The position numbers and the translations under genes were made by a program. DNA of 64,000 nucleotides, from positions 124,001 to 188,000 of the forward strand of contig JAHDFP010000003.1 of the NCBI GenBank assembly GCA_020628095.1, written 5' to 3'. This document shows, piece after piece, positions 19,736 to 30,309 of this stretch. The DNA comes from Saprospiraceae bacterium. Lineage in GTDB: Bacteria; Bacteroidota; Bacteroidia; Chitinophagales; Saprospiraceae. Numbering within the stretch: the stretch's first letter is position 1; each line of letters opens with the position of its first letter. The notes below the pieces were generated by a model. It saw nothing but the letters and a program-made list of their open reading frames with translations. It was not told where the DNA came from and did no database searches.

Positions 19736-20249
19736 TCAATATTATTTTGGCTTCTTCCTTAATCGCGGCAGTTGCAACGCTTATTGGATCTTTAGGATTT
19801 TTTTGTAATTGCACCATGAGCTTATTAGCGTAGGAGTTGCTGTCGGTATGATCGTCAGATGCGACAGAATTAATCTGACTGATGACATCATTTTTAGCTA
19901 AGGTGATGATGTCCCATAGCTTTTGACTCGTATAAAGTTGTTGTGCTATATTATGCTCATATTCTTTTTGTACGGCAATGATCATTGCATTTTTGAGTGC
20001 AGTGGAGGAAGCATCTCTTGACTTAAGGCGGAGTAGTAGATTAGGTATTTTTATCCTATCACAAAAAAGTAGTAATCTCTCGTAGGCTTGTAACTTGAGA
20101 GGAATAGCATCCTTGCTGTATTTGGATTTTACCTCTAAGGCTCTCATATTATATTGAGCATTAAGAAACTGTCTGAGCAAGTAGTATGCTGTCGCCAGTA
20201 CCACAAGGGCTGGAACGGTATATTTGAATATTTCTAAAAATGATATCAA
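19728..20249 (-). CDS. Conserved membrane-anchored protein of unknown function
   Basis: Single N-terminal TM (ILFKYTVPALVVLATAYYLL-type) followed by helical RALEVKSKYSKDAIPLKLQAYERLLLFCDRIKI. Confidence 0.7.
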   Translation of the reverse strand: MISFLEIFKYTVPALVVLATAYYLLRQFLNAQYNMRALEVKSKYSKDAIPLKLQAYERLLLFCDRIKIPNLLLRLKSRDASSTALKNAMIIAVQKEYEHNIAQQLYTSQKLWDIITLAKNDVISQINSVASDDHTDSNSYANKLMVQLQKNPKDPISVATAAIKEEAKIILNV

Positions 20250-20326
20250 AACGCAATTTTATAACAAAACTATAATAGATAATGGTGCGTTACAAAGTTA
20301 TAATTATGCGTTAAATTTGCCCTAAT

Positions 20327-20680
20327 ATGGATAACTCTATGACAAATATAGAAGCACCTATCAAGTTGACAGATGGTGCTGTGGCCCAGCTGAGAAGACT
20401 TTTTGATGAAAAGCACGTCCCAGAAGGGCATGGTCTCAGAGTCGGTATCAAAGGAGGTGGATGCTCTGGATTCTCCTATATATTGGGCTTCGATGATAAG
20501 AAAGAAAAGGATGACGAGTATATGATCAATGGCATCAAAGTCTATATGGAAAAAGCACACGCTCTATATCTCGTCGGTATAGAAATAGATTGGCTAGATG
20601 GTCTTAATAATAGAGGCTTTATATTCAATAATCCTAATGCCAAAGAAACCTGTGGCTGTGGCACAAGTTTCTCGGCTTAA
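20327..20680 (+). CDS. A-type iron-sulfur carrier/assembly protein (IscA/ErpA family)
   Basis: LRVGIKGGGCSGFSY and C-terminal FNNPNAKETCGCGTSFS cysteines. Confidence 0.95.
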   Translation: MDNSMTNIEAPIKLTDGAVAQLRRLFDEKHVPEGHGLRVGIKGGGCSGFSYILGFDDKKEKDDEYMINGIKVYMEKAHALYLVGIEIDWLDGLNNRGFIFNNPNAKETCGCGTSFSA

Positions 20681-20717
20681 GAATTTTCCTTATTTCTGTA
20701 ACTACCTAATCTTCCCC

Positions 20718-21893
20718 TTAGAATATAAAGTATCGGAATCCAATATTGTGGCTCAATGCATGCAGCGTGCCACCGCCAAAAGACGTGCTTCTATCTGAGT
20801 AAGAATATCGTAGAGACGCATTAATGCTCATATTAGGTGATACAAAGTAGTCCATCGCAATGGAAGTTCTAGAACCGAATTGCTCACCAAATAAAGAATT
20901 ATCAATAAATACATTGTCATGACTAAATCTTATAGTCGTTCTAGCCGTTGGAAGATAGGTTAGGCCCCCTCCAAACGAATAAGTATTCTGATCATCAAAA
21001 TCAGTCCTGAAAACGCCGTAAGCTGAGCCGTGCCATTTCTCGTTGATAGCATGACCGTAGCGTATGTTAGCGCCACCGTTAATTGTCGTATTATCATTGT
21101 CAAAAGAATAGAAGGTACTAAGACCCGCACTTGCCTCCAATCCATGGGATAGATTAAAGTTAGGTCTCTCAAATGTATAGGCGTCTATAGCATTGGAGAT
21201 TTGATAAAAGTCATTGAGTTCTACACCAAGTGATTGTAGACTTTCCAAATAAATAGCCTGCCTATCCACTCTATTCATTCGGGTATCTAGGGTGTTATTA
21301 TAGTCTAATATTCTCAGCTGGTCTGCTAGTGAGAATAGGTTTTCTTGTGATCTCAGATGATCGGCTCCTAATTGTCTGGCTATTCGATGCCCCTGATAGA
21401 CTGTAGATACATCTTCTAATCGGCCTATACCAAGATGAAGATTTAGGCCAGCAATACCACTGGTACCTGAATTGGCATTACTGTCGTCGATATGTGAAAA
21501 GTTAGCATTGAGACCTGATTCTAGATATACTCCTCTTCTCTTAGTAAGGTATTTTCTATAGGAGGTAGAGCCATTAATGCCAGCACTAAAAACATTTTGG
21601 TCACTGACTCTAGAGCCACCCTCGCTGAAATAACTTACTCGTGGACGAAACTCTGATCTGACTATAGACAGTTCGCTTACTTTGTTTATAGAATAAGTTG
21701 CATTTAGACCAATGTTAAATTTGGTTTCGGTGCCAAGGTCATTGTCGGTGTGTAGAAAAGAAAGATTGGGATCAATATAAAGCCTTTTAAGGGTCCCGTC
21801 AGGTTCTTTATAATCTTTCCAATTAATAGTCTGTGAGAAAATGGAATTGCAGGAAATTGTAATGATTGCAAGTAGAATTGATGCATTTTTCAT
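20718..21893 (-). CDS. Outer membrane beta-barrel protein of unknown function
   Basis: Signal peptide (MKNASILLAIITISCNSIFSQ), repeated amphipathic strands, terminal aromatic GFRYFIF. Confidence 0.65.
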   Translation of the reverse strand: MKNASILLAIITISCNSIFSQTINWKDYKEPDGTLKRLYIDPNLSFLHTDNDLGTETKFNIGLNATYSINKVSELSIVRSEFRPRVSYFSEGGSRVSDQNVFSAGINGSTSYRKYLTKRRGVYLESGLNANFSHIDDSNANSGTSGIAGLNLHLGIGRLEDVSTVYQGHRIARQLGADHLRSQENLFSLADQLRILDYNNTLDTRMNRVDRQAIYLESLQSLGVELNDFYQISNAIDAYTFERPNFNLSHGLEASAGLSTFYSFDNDNTTINGGANIRYGHAINEKWHGSAYGVFRTDFDDQNTYSFGGGLTYLPTARTTIRFSHDNVFIDNSLFGEQFGSRTSIAMDYFVSPNMSINASLRYSYSDRSTSFGGGTLHALSHNIGFRYFIF

Positions 21894-22002
21894 GATTGCT
21901 GTTCGTAAGTGATAGAAATTATATCAATCTAAAAGTAGGAGTCCAATTCTTAATATTATCGTACGGGAGTTTTAAGGAGGTGTTAAGTAGGTATCAAAAA
22001 GA

Positions 22003-22038
22003 AAAGCCCCAACAAATGCATGTTGAGGCTTCATTTTT
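22003..22038 (-). terminator. Rho-independent terminator for icd
   Basis: Minus strand AAGCCTCAACATGCATTTGTTGGGGCTTTTCTTTTT. Confidence 0.75.
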
Positions 22039-22060
22039 TCATAACGATTATATGTGTTCC

Positions 22061-23290
22061 TTACATGTGCTTAATGATCTCATCACCAAACTCAGAACAC
22101 TTAAGTAGTGTTGCACCTTTCATTAATCTTTCGAAATCATAAGTGACACGCTTGGCTTTGATAGCTCCTTTGAGACCTTTCTCGATAGTCTTAGATACTT
22201 TTTTCCAGCCCATATACTCAAACATCATCGCACCTGATAGTATGACAGAACTTGGATTGACCTTATCCATACCAGCATATTTAGGCGCAGTACCATGCGT
22301 GGCCTCAAATACGGCTATGCCCGTCTCATAATTTATATTAGCACCAGGAGCAATTCCGATACCACCCACGATAGCCGCTAAGGCATCTGAGATATAGTCT
22401 CCATTAAGGTTAAGAGTAGCGATAACATCATACTCAGCAGGTCTGAGAAGTATCTGCTGTAAGAATGCATCGGCAATCACATCTTTGATGATTATCTCTC
22501 TTCCCTTATGCTCGATCACCTGCCAAGGTCCACCATCTAAATCTTTAGATCCGAATTCTCTCTTTGCTAATTGGTAACCCCATTCTTTGAATTTACCCTC
22601 GGTAAATTTCATGATATTACCCTTATGCACTAAGGTGACAGAATTTTTCTTTTTGTCTGCCAAGGCAGATTTGATAGCTGCGCGGACTATTCTTTCCGTT
22701 CCTTCTACAGAGACAGGCTTGACACCAATAGATGCTGTATCGGGGAATCTGATCTGAGTTACACCCATCTCATCCTGAAGAAATTTTTTCACTCGGTTAT
22801 TCTCCTCTGTTCCGTGTAAGTACTCTATCCCTGCATAGATATCTTCTGTATTCTCTCTATAGATGACCATATCGACCAGACCTGGCTTTTTGACAGGTGA
22901 TGGTACCCCTCTGAACCATTTGACAGGTCTTACGCAAGCATATAAATCTAGCTTTTGTCTGATGGCTACATTAAGCGATCGGAATCCGCCTCCTACTGGC
23001 GTAGTTAGTGGTCCTTTGATGGCAACGAGGTGTTCTTTGATACCCTCGATAGTGCTATCAGGTAACCAGTCTCCAGATTTTCTCTCATTGGCTTTTTCAC
23101 CTGCATAGACTTCTTTCCAATGGATTTTTCTATCTCCACCAAACGATTTCTCTACAGCCGCATCGAATACACGCTGCGCCGATCTCCATATATCTGGACC
23201 TATGCCGTCTCCTTCTATAAATGGTATGATGGGGTCTTTAGGTACGACTAAGCGACCTCTTTTAGTCATTGTTATTTTGCTTCCACTCAT
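22061..23290 (-). CDS. icd: NADP-dependent isocitrate dehydrogenase
   Basis: [71 protein letters not shown]. Confidence 0.97.
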   Translation of the reverse strand: MSGSKITMTKRGRLVVPKDPIIPFIEGDGIGPDIWRSAQRVFDAAVEKSFGGDRKIHWKEVYAGEKANERKSGDWLPDSTIEGIKEHLVAIKGPLTTPVGGGFRSLNVAIRQKLDLYACVRPVKWFRGVPSPVKKPGLVDMVIYRENTEDIYAGIEYLHGTEENNRVKKFLQDEMGVTQIRFPDTASIGVKPVSVEGTERIVRAAIKSALADKKKNSVTLVHKGNIMKFTEGKFKEWGYQLAKREFGSKDLDGGPWQVIEHKGREIIIKDVIADAFLQQILLRPAEYDVIATLNLNGDYISDALAAIVGGIGIAPGANINYETGIAVFEATHGTAPKYAGMDKVNPSSVILSGAMMFEYMGWKKVSKTIEKGLKGAIKAKRVTYDFERLMKGATLLKCSEFGDEIIKHM

Positions 23291-23388
23291 GGATTTATGA
23301 TTTTAAATGGATAATAAGGGCGCAAATGTATGAAATACCTCGCTTTGTGGTGGAAAAACCTACAAAATGACCAAAATTTAAGCCCAAA

Positions 23389-25965
23389 CTACTCCATTTG
23401 CTGTAATGTGGAGCGATCTATAAGATTATGAAAGAACAGAGTATTAGCGAATAATTGGCTACCACCTAGCCAATATCCTCTGAAATTGGGGTTGTCGACC
23501 ATCGCAATTATTCTTCCTTTGCCATGTCCAGCGCATATTATTCCAGCCGCATTTTTTGCTTTGGCGATATTTTGCTTGGATGCGTAGCCTGACATAATGG
23601 GCTTATCTGTATATACCATAGGCGTTGCTAGGGTATTAGTTACCTTAAGGAATTGTGTTCCTTTTTTGAATACGGGATATGTATCTTCTTTATATCCGTA
23701 GAAGAGGGGATGATTGAGGTCGATTTTCGATTGGAATATAGCGCCTCCTATTACTTGTGCGCCTCTATAGTTCTGTAAGGTTGTAGCATTACCATTAGCC
23801 TTACTTTTATTTTGCCCCTTAGGTAAATTGGGTTCTGTCTTGATCATTTCTGACCTAGATAGAAAATCGATTGCTCTTCTCATGGCTAGTAACGTCCCGC
23901 CATTATCTACCCATTTTTTTATTTTTTTGGCATTATCATCATCAGGGTCATAATTGCCATCAGGCATTATTATGATATTGAATTTGGATAGTTCAGCTCG
24001 GCGTATTTGATTTTTATCCAACATAACGACAGGCATTTCCAGACGTTGATCCATTTGATACCAAGTAGATCCTGCCTCATAAGCATTGACGCCGCTACCC
24101 ACGATCATAGCTGCTTTCGGTTGTTCTATATTTTTTTGGATGCCGCCACCCAGTGATCTTCCGCTAGGAGAGAGACCAGATTGTAACACATGAGTAGAAA
24201 TGTTATTATCTGTACATAAACGAGTTACAAGGTTTATTATGCTATCCTTGGATATGTCTTGTTGTTTTAGTGGTATCAGTATGCTTCCTTTATCAACTTT
24301 AGTGAGTTTGCCATTGATTTTGAGTTCTGTGTTTTCTGTGATCGTTTTTATTTGGATTTCACTTTCTAGTAATTTATAGACGACTTTGGGCGTGTTGTAG
24401 TTATTCCAGTCTAATAGTATTGCGTAGCTTTTAGGATTTATAGCTTTATTGCTTTTATTAGTCCTGTATGTAGATATGAGGTCTGATTCATTAAGGGCTA
24501 GGTTGTCCTTAGATTCTGCATATTTCATATTGAATGCTAAGGGTAAGGTCCATGCCGACACATCATAGAATATGCTATCAGGGAATGTTCTAACTCTCTC
24601 AAAAATCGTTTTGACCAATGATCCTTGTATTTGCTTCTTAGGAACAACGTAAGATGATGACTGGTCAAAATTTTGATTTTCCACTTTGAGACTTTTAGGG
24701 GCTTGGTAGACTTTAATCTGATGCCTATTGAGTAGGGTCAGAAAATAGTCGAGCTTATAGTCGTCTTTATCCGAAAATATATAATAGCCTTGGTCAGTAT
24801 TATCATATCGACTTTTATAAAAATCCCTTTTATACTCTAGTATTTTTTGCTTCATATTCAGAGCGGCCTTTTGAGTGGACAGCGAAGTAGTGACCTGATT
24901 CCTTATAGAGAATGGAAAACTCAATAGACCGTTGGAGGTTTCGCGGAGGTGTCCTCTGGCACTTGCTTGCTCGAATAGAATTCCTATACATCCATTGATG
25001 TCTGGATAGGTAGACCCCTTGCCATAATAGAAGTCGTCATAGCGTTCTTTAGAGAAGTATAATGAACCTATAGAGTCAAGTGCCGAGGCGTGATAATTTC
25101 CTATTTCTTCGGTTAGCATTTGGTTGATTGCCGGTGTATTGGGATTAGTCCGACTGGGTACGCCCGGCTGGAAGAAGAAGGTCGAATTAGAGCCCATCTC
25201 ATGGTGATCTGTCAAGATATCAGGCTTCCACTTATGGAAACTTTCGATACGTGCTTTACTAGACGGATGAATATTAAATATCCAATCTCTATTGAGATCA
25301 AACCAATAATGATTAGTCCGACCACCAGGCCAGACTTCGTTGAACTCTCTACTTAATGGGTCTGATACCAAGTGATGATGCTTATGACTATTTGCCCAAG
25401 TGCTAAATCTCTGAAGACCGTCTGGATTATAAGATGGATCTATGACTATGATGACATCATCTAACAATTGGTCATGGAAATCTGATTGTCCAGCGAGTAG
25501 ATAATAGGTTACCAGAGGACAGGAATTGGACCCGCTGCTTTCGTTGCCATGTATGGAGTAGCCTTGATAGATGATCATAGGTGTCTCGTCTATATTTACT
25601 TGATGGCTTTTGGCAGGATCTATGAGTTGTGCATGCTTTTCTACCAGATCTTCTAGATTGCTCAGATTTTTTTGACTACTGATGACCAGATTGAGCAAAG
25701 GCCTGTGTTCGTGTGTTCTGCCTATTTCTGATAGTTGGCAGTTGGGGCTTGATTCGCAGACCTCAGTCATGTATCGTACTAGTTGATCGTGGGTTATATG
25801 CCATTCCCCGATTTGGTAGTCCAGAACAGACTGTGGAGTTGGAATATTTTGATCATATTTGATATCAGGCAAATAGTAAGTAAGGTCTGTCTGAGCCGAT
25901 ATACTTAATATGCTAACTAACCCGATTATCAAACTAAGAAATCTTTTATTACCCATACTTTTCAT
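23389..25965 (-). CDS. M14 family zinc carboxypeptidase, secreted
   Basis: Zn ligands GYSIHGNESSGS (HxxE) and later TDHHEMGSNSTFFFQPG; signal peptide MKSMGNKRFLSLIIGLVSILSISAQ, start chosen at 25965 rather than the track's 26004. Confidence 0.88.
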   Translation of the reverse strand: MKSMGNKRFLSLIIGLVSILSISAQTDLTYYLPDIKYDQNIPTPQSVLDYQIGEWHITHDQLVRYMTEVCESSPNCQLSEIGRTHEHRPLLNLVISSQKNLSNLEDLVEKHAQLIDPAKSHQVNIDETPMIIYQGYSIHGNESSGSNSCPLVTYYLLAGQSDFHDQLLDDVIIVIDPSYNPDGLQRFSTWANSHKHHHLVSDPLSREFNEVWPGGRTNHYWFDLNRDWIFNIHPSSKARIESFHKWKPDILTDHHEMGSNSTFFFQPGVPSRTNPNTPAINQMLTEEIGNYHASALDSIGSLYFSKERYDDFYYGKGSTYPDINGCIGILFEQASARGHLRETSNGLLSFPFSIRNQVTTSLSTQKAALNMKQKILEYKRDFYKSRYDNTDQGYYIFSDKDDYKLDYFLTLLNRHQIKVYQAPKSLKVENQNFDQSSSYVVPKKQIQGSLVKTIFERVRTFPDSIFYDVSAWTLPLAFNMKYAESKDNLALNESDLISTYRTNKSNKAINPKSYAILLDWNNYNTPKVVYKLLESEIQIKTITENTELKINGKLTKVDKGSILIPLKQQDISKDSIINLVTRLCTDNNISTHVLQSGLSPSGRSLGGGIQKNIEQPKAAMIVGSGVNAYEAGSTWYQMDQRLEMPVVMLDKNQIRRAELSKFNIIIMPDGNYDPDDDNAKKIKKWVDNGGTLLAMRRAIDFLSRSEMIKTEPNLPKGQNKSKANGNATTLQNYRGAQVIGGAIFQSKIDLNHPLFYGYKEDTYPVFKKGTQFLKVTNTLATPMVYTDKPIMSGYASKQNIAKAKNAAGIICAGHGKGRIIAMVDNPNFRGYWLGGSQLFANTLFFHNLIDRSTLQQME

Positions 25966-25985
25966 ATTCTGCCAAAGATTATAAT

Positions 25986-26291
25986 ATGTCAATTGTCTTT
26001 TCATATCTAGTGGTACCTATCATTTTATTAATGATAATAATAAATGTCTTTTTGAGACTTAAGATCATCAAAATATACAAAGAATTACGAGATCAAAATA
26101 TTGAGATAGAACCGGGAATCATTTTTAATAGAGAGAGATCAGAGGCTTACATCGCACAAAATTATCCGGAGCATACCAATCAGGTCAGAGCACTGACGAC
26201 TAATTTAAGGCGATTATTGTTGTTTGGTCTGATGGGTCTGATCATTATTGTATCCATTTTTGTCTATGTTTATCTCAATAATCCACAGTAA
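25986..26291 (+). CDS. Small two-TM membrane protein of unknown function
   Basis: Hydrophobic N- and C-terminal helices (VVPIILLMIIINVFL; LLLFGLMGLIIIVSIFVYVYL) flanking a charged loop. Confidence 0.65.
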   Translation: MSIVFSYLVVPIILLMIIINVFLRLKIIKIYKELRDQNIEIEPGIIFNRERSEAYIAQNYPEHTNQVRALTTNLRRLLLFGLMGLIIIVSIFVYVYLNNPQ

Positions 26292-26295
26292 ATAA

Positions 26296-27255
26296 ATGTT
26301 AAGGATTGGTATTTTTGGAGTAGGCCATTTGGGAAAGATTCACTTGAAGTGTCTAGATATGTCACCTTTTGAGGTAGTCGGTGGGTATGATCCATTGTTA
26401 GTAGATGGTCAGGAGATAATTGGTGTAAACATGTTTTCAAACCCAGAGAGTTTAATGCGTCAAATAGATGCGGCAATCATCTCATCTACGACGACATCAC
26501 ATTACCAACTAGCCATGCAACTCCTGGATTATGGTATTCATGTTTTTGTAGAAAAGCCATTGGCTAGTAATTTGACAGAAGCAAAGTCTCTCGCTAAACT
26601 GGCTGCGCAAAAAAATCATCTCGTGACTCAGGTGGGATTTGTAGAAAGATTTAATCCAGCGTACCGATATGCTGAAAAATATATTGAACAACCCAAGTTT
26701 ATAGAGGTACATCGTCTGGCTAATTTTGTCGAAAGAGGAACGGATGTATCAGTTGTCTCTGATCTAATGATCCATGATCTGGATATCATATTACATATCA
26801 AAAAAGATACGACTATCCGAGAGATCAAAGCCAATGGAGTGAGTCTGCTAACAGATAGCTTAGATATATGTAATGCACGCTTGGAGTTTGAGGATAATTC
26901 TGTGGTGAATATTACGGCAAGTCGCATGAGTATGAAATCAATGCGGAAATTCAGAATATTTCAAGATTCCCAATATATAAGCATTGATTTTGCAGACAAA
27001 AAAACGGAGATTATTAATCTATCAGATATTCCTCAAGACAACTCTATGGAATTTCCACTAAGAGACATGAAAAAATATATTACCATTAACTCTTCTGACG
27101 TTTTAGATGGGAACGCCATACAAGAAGAACAAATGGCTTTTTATAATTGTATAATGGATAAACGAAAAAGTAATATAGACTTCGGCTGGGCTTGTAAGGT
27201 CTCTGAGATTGCAGAGGAGATAGAGTCGAAAGCTACAAATGCCGTCACGATATGA
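26296..27255 (+). CDS. Gfo/Idh/MocA family oxidoreductase
   Basis: RIGIFGVGHLGKIHLKCL Rossmann, AAIISSTTTSHYQLAMQLLDYGIHVFVEKPLA. Confidence 0.92.
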   Translation: MLRIGIFGVGHLGKIHLKCLDMSPFEVVGGYDPLLVDGQEIIGVNMFSNPESLMRQIDAAIISSTTTSHYQLAMQLLDYGIHVFVEKPLASNLTEAKSLAKLAAQKNHLVTQVGFVERFNPAYRYAEKYIEQPKFIEVHRLANFVERGTDVSVVSDLMIHDLDIILHIKKDTTIREIKANGVSLLTDSLDICNARLEFEDNSVVNITASRMSMKSMRKFRIFQDSQYISIDFADKKTEIINLSDIPQDNSMEFPLRDMKKYITINSSDVLDGNAIQEEQMAFYNCIMDKRKSNIDFGWACKVSEIAEEIESKATNAVTI

Positions 27256-28094
27256 GACATATAGTAGGAATATTGATGATGAGTATGGCATGTAGTTGCT
27301 CCTTGGTTGATAGTTTTGATGAGGAGCCGATGTTTTTAGAAATAGATAAGGTGGACCTACAGACTGAGATATTGCAAGGTGCGCCGACGCATGACATAGA
27401 GGCCATCTCCGTGTATGCTGATGGTTTTAACATTGGCGTATTTCCTTTGCCTGCATCTGTGCCAGTATTAGATGACGATGCGACGACTATGATAGATATC
27501 TTACCTGTCATCAAAAATAACGGACAAGGCAACAATAGGGTAGAGTACCCTTTCTATGAAGGTTTAAATTTTCCATTACAATTTGAGCCACTTAAAGTGA
27601 CTAACCTTGATCTGGTTTTTAATTACAGGGATGATGTTAATTTTATATGGATAGAAGATTTCGAAAATCCGCATTCTCTCATAGTGGATGTAGATGGCAA
27701 TTCGGATGTTTCTTTTAGCAGAGATTCTGATGCTTTATCAGGAGAATTTGCTGGAAAGGTGACGACGACTGCCGAAAATCCAAGATTTGAAAAAGCATCT
27801 TCTCAGATTTTTCCAGCGGCCGACGTACGCGAATCCGTTGTCTATATAGAGTTAGATTATAAAAGCGAGATTGCATTTAGAATAGGGATAATAGGTTATC
27901 GTAGTATGCAAGGAACGCGCTTATATAAAATAGAACTCGTCCCTAATCAAGAATGGACTAAATTATATCTTGATTTGACACAGGAGATTAACATTGGCGA
28001 TTTCGATGAATACCAAATAGTGCTCAGCAGTGGATTGATTAATTCTGATTTGGGCTCTTTATGGATAGATAATATAAAACTCACACATTTCTGA
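27252..28094 (+). CDS. Lipoprotein of unknown function
   Basis: Lipobox-like MMSMACSCSL; ATGA overlap with upstream oxidoreductase; C-terminal CBM-like LGSLWIDNIKLTHF. Confidence 0.75.
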   Translation: MRHIVGILMMSMACSCSLVDSFDEEPMFLEIDKVDLQTEILQGAPTHDIEAISVYADGFNIGVFPLPASVPVLDDDATTMIDILPVIKNNGQGNNRVEYPFYEGLNFPLQFEPLKVTNLDLVFNYRDDVNFIWIEDFENPHSLIVDVDGNSDVSFSRDSDALSGEFAGKVTTTAENPRFEKASSQIFPAADVRESVVYIELDYKSEIAFRIGIIGYRSMQGTRLYKIELVPNQEWTKLYLDLTQEINIGDFDEYQIVLSSGLINSDLGSLWIDNIKLTHF

Positions 28095-28142
28095 GGTTTC
28101 ATAATTCGCAATCTTCCCTTATACCTTTGATGCTCTTATACC

Positions 28143-29555
28143 ATGCGCGGAAGTAGAGAAACAGAAATATTATTCTATCGCCTATTAGATTGGCTAGCCG
28201 CATCTTTAGCTTGGTTATTATTTTATTACTATCGTCGTACAGTAGAGATACCTGGGATATTTTTTTCTGAGGTACTGGGTGAGAACAAATTACACGTCGG
28301 TCTTCTGGTAATACCCTTCGGATGGTTGTTATTGTATACACTTTTTGATAAGTATCAGGACATCTATCGCTATTCTAGATTAGCCACAGTGTTGCGTACT
28401 TTTTGGTTGAGTCTCGCGGGGGTGACTGTTTTGTTTTTTACGATAATGGTGGATGACGACACCTATCAATACACGAATTATATCAATCCTTTCTTTAGAC
28501 TTTTGATATACCATTTTGGTATTACGGGGATACTAAGAATGATATATCTGACCATCGCTAAGTGGCGCTTGAGGAGAGGAAAAGTCTATTACAATACCTT
28601 GGTCGTGGGTGATGCAGCTCAGATAATAGAAGTCGTCAAAGAATTATCAGAGACCCGACTTAATCTAGGCCATCGAGTTGTAGGTTATTTATCAGAACAG
28701 AAGATAACAGAGCTAACAGAACAGGACTATTTAGGAAGTAATAATGACATGGTGGAGGTGATGGAACAACGAGAAATAGAAGATGTCATTATTGCCACAG
28801 ATCCAGAGAAACCAGAATTGACCAGGCGATTGCTCACACAATTATATGATCTGCGAGACACTGTCAATGTAAAAGTGAACTCCGCGAACTACGAGAACAT
28901 CATCGGTCTTGTAAAAATTAATCACCTCTATGGCATAGGCCTTATCGAGATAGATCAGGATGTGATGTCACGATATGCTTATATGCTTAAGCGGTCGGGT
29001 GATATTTTCTGTAGTCTGTTGGGATTGATTTTGGGTATTCCTTTGTTTGTTTTTATAGCGATCAGGGTGAGGTTGTCCTCAGAGGGTCCTTTATTATTCA
29101 GTCAGGAGAGAGTCGGTAAGGATAATGAGACCTTTTTCATTCATAAGTTTAGGTCTATGTATTTGGGATCAGAAAAGGATGGACCTCAGTTGTCTAGTGA
29201 TGCTGATAGTCGCATTACACCCTGGGGAATGATTATGAGAAAGTATAGACTCGATGAGTTGCCGCAGTTTTATAATGTACTGATAGGTGATATGTCTTTT
29301 GTGGGACCGCGTCCTGAGCGGCAATATTATATAGATCAAATCGTCGCGAGAGAACCTCTGTATAAAAAATTATTGCAAGTAAGACCTGGTATTACCTCTT
29401 GGGGACAGGTCAAATTTGGCTATGCCAGTAATATAGAAGAAATGGTCAACCGCGTAAAATATGATCTTATTTATATAGAAAATATGTCTCTCACTTTAGA
29501 TATGAAAATATTGCTACATACGGTCAAAATTCTAATTCAGGGAAAGGGCAAATAG
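28143..29555 (+). CDS. Exopolysaccharide biosynthesis polyprenyl glycosylphosphotransferase
   Basis: Multiple N-terminal TM segments; KRSGDIFCSLLGLILGIPLF, EGPLLFSQERVGKDNETFFIHKFRSM, RKYRLDELPQFYNVLIGDMSFVGPRPER. Confidence 0.95.
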   Translation: MRGSRETEILFYRLLDWLAASLAWLLFYYYRRTVEIPGIFFSEVLGENKLHVGLLVIPFGWLLLYTLFDKYQDIYRYSRLATVLRTFWLSLAGVTVLFFTIMVDDDTYQYTNYINPFFRLLIYHFGITGILRMIYLTIAKWRLRRGKVYYNTLVVGDAAQIIEVVKELSETRLNLGHRVVGYLSEQKITELTEQDYLGSNNDMVEVMEQREIEDVIIATDPEKPELTRRLLTQLYDLRDTVNVKVNSANYENIIGLVKINHLYGIGLIEIDQDVMSRYAYMLKRSGDIFCSLLGLILGIPLFVFIAIRVRLSSEGPLLFSQERVGKDNETFFIHKFRSMYLGSEKDGPQLSSDADSRITPWGMIMRKYRLDELPQFYNVLIGDMSFVGPRPERQYYIDQIVAREPLYKKLLQVRPGITSWGQVKFGYASNIEEMVNRVKYDLIYIENMSLTLDMKILLHTVKILIQGKGK

Positions 29556-29562
29556 TATAATT

Positions 29563-30309
29563 ATGCGTAAATATGGTCTTATAGGTTTTCCGCTTTCTCA
29601 TTCTTTTTCGCCAGATTATTTCAAGAAAAAATTTGAACAACTCGGAATACTCGATGCGGAATATACCTCTTACCCATTAGCTAATATAGATAAGTTACCA
29701 GCGCTAATAAATGAAGGAATCAATGGTCTAAATGTAACGATTCCCTATAAAGAGAAGGTTATGCCTTATCTCGATAACTTGGATGAGACATCCAGAACTA
29801 TCAATTCTGTCAATACGATCAAAGTCATAGATGGTAAACTCTATGGCTATAACACCGATGTCTATGGCTTTGAGATGAGTATCGCCCCATTGTTATCAGA
29901 TAAAAATGTGTCAAGAGCCTTGGTTATGGGTACTGGCGGCTCATCTAAGGCGGTGGCTTATGTTCTCAAAAAATTGGGCTTAGAAGTTCGCTTTGTTTCT
30001 ACTTCCAATAAGGGAATTTCTTATGATGATCTCGACAAAGAAATCATGGATTCTCATCAAGTAATCGTTAACACGACCCCTCTGGGCATGTACCCTAAAA
30101 TAGATGCGATGCCTTCCATTCCTACACAATATATAGGCAAATCACATCTATGTTACGACCTTATCTACAATCCTGAAAAAACATTATTTTTGGAAAGAGC
30201 GGAGGCCAAGGGAGCTATGATTTCCAATGGACTCCACATGCTAAGATTACAGGCCGATAAATCATGGCAAATCTGGAATGAAGACTATACCAACCGAACC
30301 AAACCCTAA
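29563..30309 (+). CDS. aroE: Shikimate dehydrogenase
   Basis: YGLIGFPLSHSFSPDYF, GLNVTIPYKEKVMPYLD, GTGGSSKAVAYVLKKLG, VNTTPLGMYP. Confidence 0.94.
   Translation: MRKYGLIGFPLSHSFSPDYFKKKFEQLGILDAEYTSYPLANIDKLPALINEGINGLNVTIPYKEKVMPYLDNLDETSRTINSVNTIKVIDGKLYGYNTDVYGFEMSIAPLLSDKNVSRALVMGTGGSSKAVAYVLKKLGLEVRFVSTSNKGISYDDLDKEIMDSHQVIVNTTPLGMYPKIDAMPSIPTQYIGKSHLCYDLIYNPEKTLFLERAEAKGAMISNGLHMLRLQADKSWQIWNEDYTNRTKP

Noticed and set aside
20293-20319. Two overlapping TAnnTTTG-like boxes (caaagtta on minus, taaatttg on plus)
   Set aside because: No matching -33 TTTG element at the expected spacing on either strand; could be chance in AT-rich DNA.
25966-26004. Extended start of the M14 peptidase overlapping the divergent small membrane protein
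   Set aside because: The internal ATG at 25965 yields a good signal peptide and removes the overlap.
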